A stretch of DNA of 43,985 nt. Origin: Bacteroidales bacterium UBA1736 (lineage in GTDB: Bacteria > Bacteroidota > Bacteroidia > Bacteroidales > UBA932). The stretch lies in NCBI GenBank assembly GCA_002315825.1, contig DCIC01000116.1:13107-57091 (forward strand). The letters run 5' to 3'. Made by a program: the position numbers and the translations under genes. Below are positions 7,977-16,038 of this stretch, one piece after another. Numbering within the stretch: position 1 is the stretch's first letter; each line of letters begins with the position of its first letter. A model generated the notes under the pieces. That model worked only from the letters and a program-made list of their open reading frames with translations, was not told where the DNA came from and made no database searches.

Positions 7977-8567
7977 TTCAGCGGCCGCCGCAGTAAGCGC
8001 CTCATAGAATTCATCTCCGAATTCTTCTCGTATCGGTCCTTCCAGAAACTGATAGACTCTGATGCCATCTTTCTTCCCTTTTTCGAAGGCATCGCTGCAG
8101 ATACCCCAGCGATGCAGGTTCAGCGCCAATCCCCCTCCGGTAAGTTCTGTCACCCTGATAGGGTACAAACGGCAGGATATCGGCTTGTGAAAGGAGCACC
8201 CACCGGCAAAGAAACATTTCTCAATGGCACAAAGACAATTACCCTTCCCATCAAAATGTGAATAGGCACATTCCTGAGTACCGCCTATAGTGGGGGTAAC
8301 CATATCCCCTTCAATATCAATATCAAAAAAGCCCTTTGCCTCGGCCTCCTGACGTCCGGCCTCACTCATCAGCGAAGAGAAGGCCCCGTATTCTTTTTCA
8401 ATGATTTCAGCCTCATCCTCCTTCAAAGGAGCTCCGCTGTCACCGACAATGCAACATTCCCCCTTGCACTTTTCGTAATCGCAGGAAAAATACTCGAAGA
8501 TCACATCTTCTGAGACAAGGCAATTGCCTATCTGAATAATGGTCCCAAAACCGTTATGCCCCATCAT
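7965..8567 (-). CDS. DUF3109 family cysteine-rich protein
   Basis: A 200-residue cytoplasmic protein with twelve cysteines, matching DUF3109 from memory. Key stretches are SCDYEKCKGECC (Cys29, 34, 38, 39), VGDSGAPL, then Cys100, 111, 113, 118, 124 and 132, with SFHKPISCRLYPIR, and Cys157. Clustered cysteines like these suggest a metal or iron-sulfur site, but the function is not established. The start is taken at the ATG at 8567 (or 8564). It shares one base with the stop of the upstream M16-like gene (TGATG), so the two genes are probably co-translated. A TTG three bases earlier is less likely. Confidence 0.85.
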   Translation of the reverse strand: MMGHNGFGTIIQIGNCLVSEDVIFEYFSCDYEKCKGECCIVGDSGAPLKEDEAEIIEKEYGAFSSLMSEAGRQEAEAKGFFDIDIEGDMVTPTIGGTQECAYSHFDGKGNCLCAIEKCFFAGGCSFHKPISCRLYPIRVTELTGGGLALNLHRWGICSDAFEKGKKDGIRVYQFLEGPIREEFGDEFYEALTAAAAELIH

Positions 8568-10171
8568 CAATTCTTTTTCAAGACAACATACTCAACTCGC
8601 GCACCTTCCGACAGCAGGTTCAGAAGACTCATATACGATGATGTCTTCATCGCCCTTATCCTATCCTGATATTTTCCCGAAAAGTCTTTCCCCTGTGAAT
8701 ACCTGTAGAACACAAACTCTTCCAACCACTTGGGATCTGACATTCGGACATTGTACTGATCGATCAGATAACTTTTGTACAGGGAGAATTCCTCTTCAGA
8801 AAGAGCAGTCTCCATAAGCGAAGCTATAGCCTCCCTGCATTTGCCGATAGCAGCTGAAGGATTGTCGGTTTCACCGAATTTGACAGTGAGAGTCATTCTC
8901 TCTTGAGGGAAAAGTTCCACATTGGTCTTGACCTCTGCGCGAAGCTCTTTTTCCATCATTGCCTTAAGGAAATCCAATGCGATGAAAGTTTCCGCGCTCA
9001 CTGGCGAAATGACGGACATAGCAACAGTCACCCCGGGCTCCAGATCATCACTGTACTCCATATGAACAGACGAGCCATTTCGCAGCTCATACTGAATGGA
9101 CGGACGGACATAATAGTTCTTATTAGTGGGAAGTCCGCCCAGATATTTTTCAAGAGTACTTCTGAGGGTCTTCTCCTCCAGGTCTCCAAGAATTACTATC
9201 ACACCATCATTGAAACGCTTGAACTGATGGCTATAGTACTCCCGTGCGACATCATCCATATCCCCAGACAGGTGACTGACAAATCGATACTGAGAATAAT
9301 CATAATCCCGGCGCATCAGACTGTCAATCGTGGCATCCAAATCAGATTTCTCCAGTTTTTTCAATTCCCTTCGCCGGTACAGATCAAATCCATCTTTATT
9401 GAGATTCCCTTCCTTTACCAGCAGAGACAATCCTTGAATAAGACTTACCAGAGAGGAGGTGGGGGCTGACCCGCATATCCTGAGGTCCGCAGGATTTGTG
9501 TTCACTTCAGTAATGATGCCCTTGAGGTCAAGGTAACGCTTGAATTCGTACCAATGCAACTTCCCGATGTCATAATACTCCAGAAGGTCACCTACAAACA
9601 CGCTCGCCCCTCCTTTTATCACCATACCGAAATCGAAACGGCCTTTCTGCCCCATATTCTTGTAGATTACCCTGATTCCATTGTCAAACGTCCACATCTT
9701 TCCTCCCGTGACGGGATCAACGGATTCAGCCTTTATCTTTGCCCTTTTAGGGGATGGAAGATGAGGGAGGATTACAAGAGGGATGTCACCCACGTATGGT
9801 GTCGGCATCGTAGTGAGTACAGCTCCGACATATTTATTGAAAAGGTCCAGCTCATCCTTGTCCGGGAGCCGGTGAGAAAACAAAAATTTGTGATAGCTCG
9901 GGTTGATCGAAACAATGCTTCTGGCGCTGAGGTATTCGTCGAGGCTGGCACCGAACTGATCGAGATCATAATCCACAGCCTCTTTCAAACGTGACGCTTC
10001 CGGAATAGAAGGATCATTGATACCATATGCGGAATACAAATAGGAAATGCGGCTCTCCCTGATGACATCCAACTCTTCGGAATAGATTTTGTACAACAAT
10101 TCTTCTTGAGCAAAGACTGGTGTAACAGAGAAAAGCCATAGAACTATCTGTAGTATTGTCTTTTTTCTCAT
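8567..10171 (-). CDS. Secreted M16-like protein lacking the zinc motif
   Basis: 534 residues starting with a signal peptide (MRKKTILQIVLWLFSVTPVFAQ). After about 140 residues of mostly helical sequence comes an M16-like domain: GGKMWTFDNGIRVIYKN, then FGMVIKGGAS, and a C-terminal M16_C-like part with VIVILGDLEEKTLRSTLEKYL. Active M16 peptidases carry HxxEH just after the first strands. Here the equivalent region is LEYYDIGKLHWYEFKRYL, with no HxxEH, so it is probably not a zinc peptidase. It may be a structural or binding partner, like the inactive subunit of paired M16 enzymes. The start is the ATG at 10171; the GTG at 10180 falls inside the promoter box. Confidence 0.8.
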   Translation of the reverse strand: MRKKTILQIVLWLFSVTPVFAQEELLYKIYSEELDVIRESRISYLYSAYGINDPSIPEASRLKEAVDYDLDQFGASLDEYLSARSIVSINPSYHKFLFSHRLPDKDELDLFNKYVGAVLTTMPTPYVGDIPLVILPHLPSPKRAKIKAESVDPVTGGKMWTFDNGIRVIYKNMGQKGRFDFGMVIKGGASVFVGDLLEYYDIGKLHWYEFKRYLDLKGIITEVNTNPADLRICGSAPTSSLVSLIQGLSLLVKEGNLNKDGFDLYRRRELKKLEKSDLDATIDSLMRRDYDYSQYRFVSHLSGDMDDVAREYYSHQFKRFNDGVIVILGDLEEKTLRSTLEKYLGGLPTNKNYYVRPSIQYELRNGSSVHMEYSDDLEPGVTVAMSVISPVSAETFIALDFLKAMMEKELRAEVKTNVELFPQERMTLTVKFGETDNPSAAIGKCREAIASLMETALSEEEFSLYKSYLIDQYNVRMSDPKWLEEFVFYRYSQGKDFSGKYQDRIRAMKTSSYMSLLNLLSEGARVEYVVLKKN

Positions 10172-10179
10172 ATATGTCA

Positions 10180-10187
10180 CAAATTTA
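10180..10187 (-). promoter_or_regulatory. -7 box for the M16-like/DUF3109 operon
   Basis: The minus strand reads TAAATTTG, followed by TG, ending 9 bases before the ATG at 10171. If used, the mRNA would have a leader of only a few bases. Confidence 0.45.
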
Positions 10188-10201
10188 TAAAGAAATTTTA
10201 G

Positions 10202-10209
10202 TAGTTTTG
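10202..10209 (+). promoter_or_regulatory. -7 box for the TPR protein-U32 operon
   Basis: TAGTTTTGC fits TAnnTTTG(C) and lies about 40 bases before the ATG at 10250. The -33 element is not clear. Confidence 0.5.
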
Positions 10210-10249
10210 CGTTTTCACCGATTATACAATAAAAACAAATACCAAGATT

Positions 10250-11083
10250 ATGAAGAAAGTACTTTTATCACTTCTCACTCTCGCCCTTTCGCTTGGGCTG
10301 GCATCCGCACAGGATCTCGCACAGATTACAGAAACCTACAATAATGGAGCCAATGCTCTTGGTTCAGGAGATAAAGCCACTGCCCTCGGTTATTTTCAGA
10401 CCGCATACAAACAGGCTGTCGCTCTTGGTGCAGACGGTGCAGACATCGCAAACAACTGCAAAAACGCAATTCCCAATATAGTTCTTTCCATAGCCAAAGA
10501 TTACATCAAGGCTGCCGACTATGACAAGGCTATCGAGCAATTGAACACAGCAGTTGCCACTGCAAAAGAGTTTGCCGCTGATGCAACAGTAGACGAGGCA
10601 GAAAAACTCATCCCTCAGGTTCTCACTCAGAAGGGAAATGCTCTTCTCAAGAACAAGGATTTCGAAGGCGCAGCTGCAGCATTCAATAGCATTCTCGCAG
10701 CCGATCCCACCAACGGAGTTGCAGCATTCCGTCTCGGTCAGGCTCTCAGCAGCACAGGAAAGACAAAAGAGGCTATCGATGCATTCCTTAAGGCAGCAGA
10801 GAACGGTCAGAAGGACAATGCTTTCAAGCAGCTGGCCACTACTTTTCTCAAAGAGGCTTCATCCGATCTCAAGGACAAGGACTACAAAGCAGCCATCGAG
10901 AACGCTGTCAAATCTTGCGAATATCTCGAGTCAGCAAACGCATACAAGATTGCTGGTACAGCAGCAACGAGCCTCGGAGACAAGGCAAAAGCAATCGAAT
11001 ATCTCTCAAAATATCTCGAGCTCTCACCTTCTGCATCTGATGCAGCTCAAATCAAAGCAGCCATCGAGGCTTTGAAGAAGTAA
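10250..11083 (+). CDS. Secreted tetratricopeptide repeat protein
   Basis: A 277-residue protein with a signal peptide (residues 1-20, ending in LASAQ) and helical repeats throughout. At least five TPR-like units are visible, for example DYIKAADYDKAIEQLNTA, ALLKNKDFEGAAAAFNSIL, GTAATSLGDKAKAIEYLSKY and GQALSSTGKTKEAIDAFLKA. Alanine is very frequent. It probably acts as a periplasmic scaffold; no enzyme activity is indicated. Its stop is 3 bases before the U32 gene, so the two are co-transcribed. The reason for this pairing is not evident. Confidence 0.85.
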   Translation: MKKVLLSLLTLALSLGLASAQDLAQITETYNNGANALGSGDKATALGYFQTAYKQAVALGADGADIANNCKNAIPNIVLSIAKDYIKAADYDKAIEQLNTAVATAKEFAADATVDEAEKLIPQVLTQKGNALLKNKDFEGAAAAFNSILAADPTNGVAAFRLGQALSSTGKTKEAIDAFLKAAENGQKDNAFKQLATTFLKEASSDLKDKDYKAAIENAVKSCEYLESANAYKIAGTAATSLGDKAKAIEYLSKYLELSPSASDAAQIKAAIEALKK

Positions 11084-11086
11084 CAA

Positions 11087-12880
11087 ATGACATTTCTGGA
11101 ACTTCTTGCTCCAGCAAGAAACACTGATATCGGCATCGCGGCCATTGACTGCGGTGCCGATGCCGTGTATATCGGCGGGCCTGATTTCGGAGCCAGAAAG
11201 GCGGCCGGCAACTCTATAGGGGATATTTCAAGACTGTGTGATTATGCCCATAAGGTAGGAGCGAGAGTCTTTGTCACCGTCAACAATCTAGTGTTCCCGG
11301 AAGAGAGGGAAGATGTCCACCGGATGATGCTGGAAGCCCAGAAGGCAGGAGCAGATGCATTTATTGTCAGAGATACGGCAATTTGTGAATGGGACGACAT
11401 CGTTGTTCCCCTTCACGCCTCCACTCAATGTGCGATAAGGACTGCAGACAAAGCCCGACTCTATGAATCCTTGGGGTTCTCACGGCTGGTTCTTGAAAGG
11501 CAACTTTCACTCAAGCAAATCAAAGAAATCCGTAAGGACGTAAGCTGCGAATTGGAATTCTTTGTCCACGGAGCGCTGTGTGTCGGCTACAGCGGCGAAT
11601 GCTTTCTTTCCGAGTACATCAACGGGCGAAGCGCCAATCGGGGAGACTGTATGCAAGCCTGCAGGTCTCTATATGATCTGATTGATGAAAATGGCCGGAC
11701 ACTGATCCAAAACAAGGCTTTGCTGTCCTTGAAGGACTATAAGCTCAAAAACAGAATTCCTGACCTGGCGGATGCGGGTATTATTTCTTTCAAGATTGAA
11801 GGAAGGCTTAAAAATGAGTCATACGTAAAAAATGTGGTCAGAGAGTATTCTATGGCCATCGATGCATTCATTGCCGGGCAAAAAGGCAAGTTCGGCAGGT
11901 CCTCCTTCGGCAAAGCGGAAGGAGGCTTTACTCCAGATGTGAACAAGACATTCAACAGGGGATATACCGAGCTGTTCCTCAACGAGGTGAAAGACAAGTG
12001 GTCCTCAATGGATGCCCCAAAATCTATGGGAGAATTTGTCGGTATAGTACACGGACTTCGAAGAGCGGACAGGTATATTGATGAATTCACCATTATTCCT
12101 TCACGGAAAGGGCTGGCCCTGTCTAACGGAGATGGTTTCTCATTTGTCAGAGAATCCGGGATAAGCGGTTTCCGGGCCGATATCTGCCACGGACTTACTG
12201 TCAGATGCAAACACATCCCCGAACTGGCCGACGGGGTGGAAATCTATAGGAATATCAACCAATCCTTTGAAAAAGAGTTGGGGACAAAGCCCTGCAAAAG
12301 GTATCTGGAAGTCAATGTCTCCATTCACCGCTATGACGATGGGAGGTGGTGCGCGGCAGCAAAGAGTGATGACGGAAGATATGTCACCTGCGACATCCCC
12401 ACAAGCGGAACTATGGCCGAAAACAGAGATAGAATGGTTGCCGTATTCCAAGAGCAGATATCAAAGAAGACCGGTCATTACAGTTTTACGTTGACAGGTA
12501 TAGATGACAACTCTGAAGCAGATCCCCTACCCTTTCTGCCTGCAGCTGTGATAAATGGGGTTCGAAGGCGAATGGCTGAAGAGCTTGACAATTCACCTTG
12601 CATCATAAGACCTATGCTCAATTGCAGAGAGAGAAACGTTCATTTACGCCGGGAATGGAAGGGAGAAGGTTTTCCCACGGCAATTGAGAGAAAAGAACTG
12701 ATGCGGTCCAAATACTGCATCAGGCAAGAATTGGGGATATGCCTCAAATCAGCAGGAAAGAAAGTCGGCACAGGACTCAGCCTTGAGAACAACGGGAAGG
12801 TATTCCCACTCGGATTTGATTGCAAGAACTGTGAGATGACCGTACTCAATCCAGATCTGGTCAACGAATCTCAAAGGTAA
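11087..12880 (+). CDS. U32-family protein, likely RNA hydroxylation enzyme (RlhA/TrhP-like)
   Basis: A 597-residue member of the family once called peptidase U32. Characterised relatives RlhA (23S rRNA) and TrhP (tRNA U34) hydroxylate RNA bases and use prephenate-linked and iron-sulfur chemistry. The N-terminal TIM-barrel-like part begins ELLAPARN and has GADAVYIGG. The four-Cys motif is present: Cys165, Cys172, Cys188 and Cys192, within FFVHGALCVGYSGEC and GDCMQACR. A C-terminal extension of about 270 residues ends with another cysteine group (FDCKNCEM). The length is closer to RlhA than to TrhP, but I cannot assign the substrate. The last 20 bases overlap the convergent lipoprotein gene. 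Confidence 0.85.
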   Translation: MTFLELLAPARNTDIGIAAIDCGADAVYIGGPDFGARKAAGNSIGDISRLCDYAHKVGARVFVTVNNLVFPEEREDVHRMMLEAQKAGADAFIVRDTAICEWDDIVVPLHASTQCAIRTADKARLYESLGFSRLVLERQLSLKQIKEIRKDVSCELEFFVHGALCVGYSGECFLSEYINGRSANRGDCMQACRSLYDLIDENGRTLIQNKALLSLKDYKLKNRIPDLADAGIISFKIEGRLKNESYVKNVVREYSMAIDAFIAGQKGKFGRSSFGKAEGGFTPDVNKTFNRGYTELFLNEVKDKWSSMDAPKSMGEFVGIVHGLRRADRYIDEFTIIPSRKGLALSNGDGFSFVRESGISGFRADICHGLTVRCKHIPELADGVEIYRNINQSFEKELGTKPCKRYLEVNVSIHRYDDGRWCAAAKSDDGRYVTCDIPTSGTMAENRDRMVAVFQEQISKKTGHYSFTLTGIDDNSEADPLPFLPAAVINGVRRRMAEELDNSPCIIRPMLNCRERNVHLRREWKGEGFPTAIERKELMRSKYCIRQELGICLKSAGKKVGTGLSLENNGKVFPLGFDCKNCEMTVLNPDLVNESQR

Positions 12881-14039
12881 GGTCCACATCCCCGAAATGT
12901 CCTACCTCACCGTCATATTTCTGAAAATATGATGTTGACAACATACCTCTCCAGACTATATCATCTCTGTCCCGATACGGGATCTCCATCTCGAATCCAT
13001 AGCTTTTGGAATTGACTTTGACCACAGCGGAACATTTCCAGGAAGTCACTGTCCCGCCATCATCCTCAATGACAAGAAAAGCAAATTTCTCCAACTGATC
13101 ACTCCAGTCCGAGATTAAAACAGCATTGAAAGGAAGAGTCTTCCCTACATTCTTCCTTTTGACTGAAATCATAAAATCGGTAATCGTTGGCTGATATACC
13201 CGCATCTCGGCTTCCGTGCTCGCTGTAAATCCCTCGACAGCTCCACATTTGACCAGGAATTCACTGGCACCTCCGAACCAGCTGTCAAAGTTTCTCAAAG
13301 CGCAGAATTCTTTAAGTACAAGCATTTTATAATCCTGATCATCCCCCGATTTGACAAGGACCTCTCCGCCCTGTCCCCACTGAGGATCCTCCTTGCGCCT
13401 CATTTCCAAGGTTTTGAAATTACCATCATCGTTTCTGTTAACAACCCATACCGGAGACGATTCCGCGAGCTTTTCATCCACAATAACTTCTTCGGTATAT
13501 CGATTCCCCTCTTCATCTACACAAATTCTATATCCAATATTCGCACTGGCCTCAGAACAAGGATCAAAGGTAATGACTGGGAGCGTCTGTCCGTCCCAAT
13601 CTTCGGAGTATGGCCAATAAATCTGAATATCAGACGAAATAAGGCTTTCTATATATTCCTTCACCGATTTTTCATCCACCGCCCCGGCTTTTGTTTTCAT
13701 CTTCTCTCCCAGATATTCTTCTATCAAATCGCGCATTGGCCTTTTATAAACCTCCGCCTTTGTGGCGCTTGCTTCATCTCCTACTCCGGCACCGGGAGTA
13801 AGAAACAAATCCCGCATAGTATACTCTTCATCATAGCCGTTGATAGAAGACGAACTTACAGCGGAGAACACCTCTGTCATCTGTTCAACACTTACTGGAA
13901 GGGAAGAAATAAGACCGCTTACTTCTTCAAGCTCGGGGACGAAGGTCTGGTCCGGCAAGTTCTCAAGTTCAATAGGAATCTCATCACAAGAATAAAGCAG
14001 GAAAACGGGTATCAGTGCCCAAACGATCACTTTTTTCAT
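12861..14039 (-). CDS. Predicted lipoprotein, family not recognised
   Basis: A 392-residue exported protein with a type II signal peptide (MKKVIVWALIPVFLLYSC); the lipobox Cys is residue 18. The mature part begins with an acidic linker (DEIPIELENLPDQ) and is rich in aromatic and acidic residues, consistent with a beta-rich outer-membrane or periplasmic domain. No known domain is evident. The start is set by the signal peptide at 14039; in-frame ATGs upstream (14156, 14069, 14057) would give a non-signal N-terminus. A perfect 12-bp inverted repeat lies 40-70 bases upstream. Expression may be separate from prmC, which ends 126 bases before in the same direction. Confidence 0.75.
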   Translation of the reverse strand: MKKVIVWALIPVFLLYSCDEIPIELENLPDQTFVPELEEVSGLISSLPVSVEQMTEVFSAVSSSSINGYDEEYTMRDLFLTPGAGVGDEASATKAEVYKRPMRDLIEEYLGEKMKTKAGAVDEKSVKEYIESLISSDIQIYWPYSEDWDGQTLPVITFDPCSEASANIGYRICVDEEGNRYTEEVIVDEKLAESSPVWVVNRNDDGNFKTLEMRRKEDPQWGQGGEVLVKSGDDQDYKMLVLKEFCALRNFDSWFGGASEFLVKCGAVEGFTASTEAEMRVYQPTITDFMISVKRKNVGKTLPFNAVLISDWSDQLEKFAFLVIEDDGGTVTSWKCSAVVKVNSKSYGFEMEIPYRDRDDIVWRGMLSTSYFQKYDGEVGHFGDVDLTFEIR

Positions 14040-14078
14040 ACTACCAAAGATTATCATTTCCGGTTTCATGGCGCTATC

Positions 14079-14110
14079 AATTATTGTCAACGGACAAATT
14101 GACAATAATT
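14079..14110. repeat. Perfect 12-bp inverted repeat upstream of the lipoprotein gene
   Basis: AATTATTGTCAA (14079-14090), 8 bases, then TTGACAATAATT (14099-14110): the arms are exact reverse complements. A further TTGACAAATTGA lies at 14119-14130. The position 40-70 bases before the lipoprotein start suits an operator for a dimeric regulator. It could also be an AT-rich mRNA hairpin. Confidence 0.7.
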
Positions 14111-14144
14111 TATCAGTGTTGACAAATTGAAAACCGATAAATAT

Positions 14145-14166
14145 GAAAAAAGGCAATCAGGTGCCT
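14145..14166 (-). terminator. Weak Rho-independent terminator after prmC
   Basis: On the minus strand AGGCA, six bases, TGCCT is followed by TTTTTTC. The stem overlaps the prmC stop codon. Only 5 bp pair, so strength is doubtful. Confidence 0.45.
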
Positions 14167-15013
14167 ACAACGGCTTTTTCGAAAAAATCACAAAGCGATT
14201 TTTATCAAAAATATCTTTAACAGATTTAGTATGAGCGAATCCAGCCTTGCGGAAAAGGGCAATCGTTTCTTCCTCCAATGCTTCATTAATCTCAACAATA
14301 CCGACACCTTCATCAGTCAAAATGGCTGCCGCCCATTCAGAAATAGCCCGATAAAATACCAAAGGGTCGGAATCGGGAACGAACAAAGCTATGTGCGGCT
14401 CATAATCCAGCACATTGCTCCTCATTTGACCCTTCTCCCGAACCATCACATAAGGAGGGTTTGAAACAATCAAATCCACTGGGCCATACTTGGAAGAAGA
14501 TCGGACATTCAGGATATCCTCCTTGACAAATCGAGGTCCTTTGGGAAAAGGTTGAGAAGAAGCAACGGACAAAGCATCAGGGGAAATATCCACCCCGGTC
14601 ACATTCTCGCACTCCGTCTCAAGAAAAAGAGTCCAAGCAATGCATCCTGACCCGGTACACAGGTCTAGAACATGTGCACCTTTTCTAACAAAAGGGAGGG
14701 CAAGACTTATCAATTGCTCTGTCTCCGGACGGGGAATCAATACCGAAGGAGACACATTGAACTCCCTGCCGTAAAAGAGCGATTTACCGGTCACATATTG
14801 CACCGGTTCAGCCCGTTCCAAACGCTTCATCGCCTTTGTCAAGACAGAAACACTGTCGTCAGGGATTTGTGTGCCCGGCTCAACGATATGAGTGTAACTC
14901 TCGAAGCCAAGGAAATGCTTCACCAGAATTGATACAATAGACCTTGCCTCAGCCTCAGGATACAATCCATTCAACGAGGATACCGACTCTCTGATGAAAC
15001 TTGAGAGAAGCAC
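14165..15013 (-). CDS. prmC: Release factor glutamine methyltransferase PrmC
   Basis: PrmC methylates the GGQ glutamine of release factors RF1 and RF2. The 282-residue protein has the helical N-terminal domain, PVQYVTG with RPETEQL (about 70-100), the SAM motif VLDLCTGSGCIA (115-126) and the catalytic NPPY at 185-188. The start is a GTG at 15013 that overlaps the ddl stop by one base (TAGTG), giving a typical translationally coupled junction. It is the last gene of the operon PBP1A-ddl-prmC and is followed by a weak terminator. Confidence 0.94.
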   Translation of the reverse strand: MLLSSFIRESVSSLNGLYPEAEARSIVSILVKHFLGFESYTHIVEPGTQIPDDSVSVLTKAMKRLERAEPVQYVTGKSLFYGREFNVSPSVLIPRPETEQLISLALPFVRKGAHVLDLCTGSGCIAWTLFLETECENVTGVDISPDALSVASSQPFPKGPRFVKEDILNVRSSSKYGPVDLIVSNPPYVMVREKGQMRSNVLDYEPHIALFVPDSDPLVFYRAISEWAAAILTDEGVGIVEINEALEEETIALFRKAGFAHTKSVKDIFDKNRFVIFSKKPL

Positions 15014-16038
15014 TATTTGCTTTCAATTATCGTCGACAAGAACGCTGTGATGTCCAATCCGGCGGCCCTTACCATCTTTGGAATGATGGATGCACTGGTC
15101 ATTCCGGGCACATTGTTCACTTCAAGAAAATATAATTTTTCTCCGGAATAGATGAAATCCATACGAACGAATCCGGCACATCCGAGATAAGAGAAAATCT
15201 TCTCGGATGTCCTTCTTATCTCATCGGACAGGGCGGAGGGAATCTGAGCAGGGCATATCTCCTGGCTGGCGCCATTGTATTTCGCATCATAGTCGAAGAA
15301 CTCGCAATCGGTAATAATCTCAACCTCAGGAAGAGCAATGACATTTTTGCCATCAGAATATACCCCACAGGTAAATTCTTGTCCACAAATGGCTTGCTCG
15401 ACAATTACGGTATCACCTTCTGTGAAGGCGAAGTTAATGGCGGAATTCAATTCTTCGAGGTCCTTGACCTTTGTCACACCAAAACTGGACCCTCCGGCAG
15501 TAGGCTTGACAAATACGGGGAAAGTCATAGTATCAGCAACTTTGCTGCAAACCATCGAGATATCATCGCCCTTACGCACAAAGACTTCAGGGGCAAGACT
15601 GACAAACCCGGCATCCTTAAGACAACATTTGCAGGAATATTTGTCAAACACGACACTTGATACGAACGAGCTGCTGGTGCTGAAAGGGATTGACAACATC
15701 TCAAAATATCCTTGAAGTTGACCGGTCTCTCCCGGGAATCCATGCTGGACGATAAAGGCATAATCCAATTTCACCTTCTCTCCAAAAACCATAACGGAGA
15801 AATCATTTTTGTCTATCTCCGGTCTCGCCTCCTGAGGGAATGTGACCCTTACGCTGTTCTTTTTCCTGAACGCAGCCAGAGACCACACTCCGAAACGAGC
15901 AAAAATCTCATATACATCATACAGACTGTCATCAAGTCTGGAAGCGACATATTCACCGCTTCTGCATGAAAGTTCACTTTCTGAAGTATCACTACCGTAT
16001 ATTACGGCAACCGCATTGTACTTTCCCATATGTTTCAT
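15013..16038 (-). CDS. ddl: D-alanine--D-alanine ligase
   Basis: Ddl makes the D-Ala-D-Ala dipeptide for peptidoglycan precursors. The 341-residue ATP-grasp protein shows VFVKPTAGGSSFGVTKV (ATP-grasp glycine loop), VIVEQAICGQEFTCGVY, and the C-terminal metal-binding region FLEVNNVPGMTSASIIPKM. The ATG overlaps the upstream PBP stop by four bases (ATGA). A second in-frame ATG at 16029 is possible. Its place between a class A PBP and prmC puts a precursor-making enzyme beside the polymerase that uses the final product. Confidence 0.94.
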   Translation of the reverse strand: MKHMGKYNAVAVIYGSDTSESELSCRSGEYVASRLDDSLYDVYEIFARFGVWSLAAFRKKNSVRVTFPQEARPEIDKNDFSVMVFGEKVKLDYAFIVQHGFPGETGQLQGYFEMLSIPFSTSSSFVSSVVFDKYSCKCCLKDAGFVSLAPEVFVRKGDDISMVCSKVADTMTFPVFVKPTAGGSSFGVTKVKDLEELNSAINFAFTEGDTVIVEQAICGQEFTCGVYSDGKNVIALPEVEIITDCEFFDYDAKYNGASQEICPAQIPSALSDEIRRTSEKIFSYLGCAGFVRMDFIYSGEKLYFLEVNNVPGMTSASIIPKMVRAAGLDITAFLSTIIESK

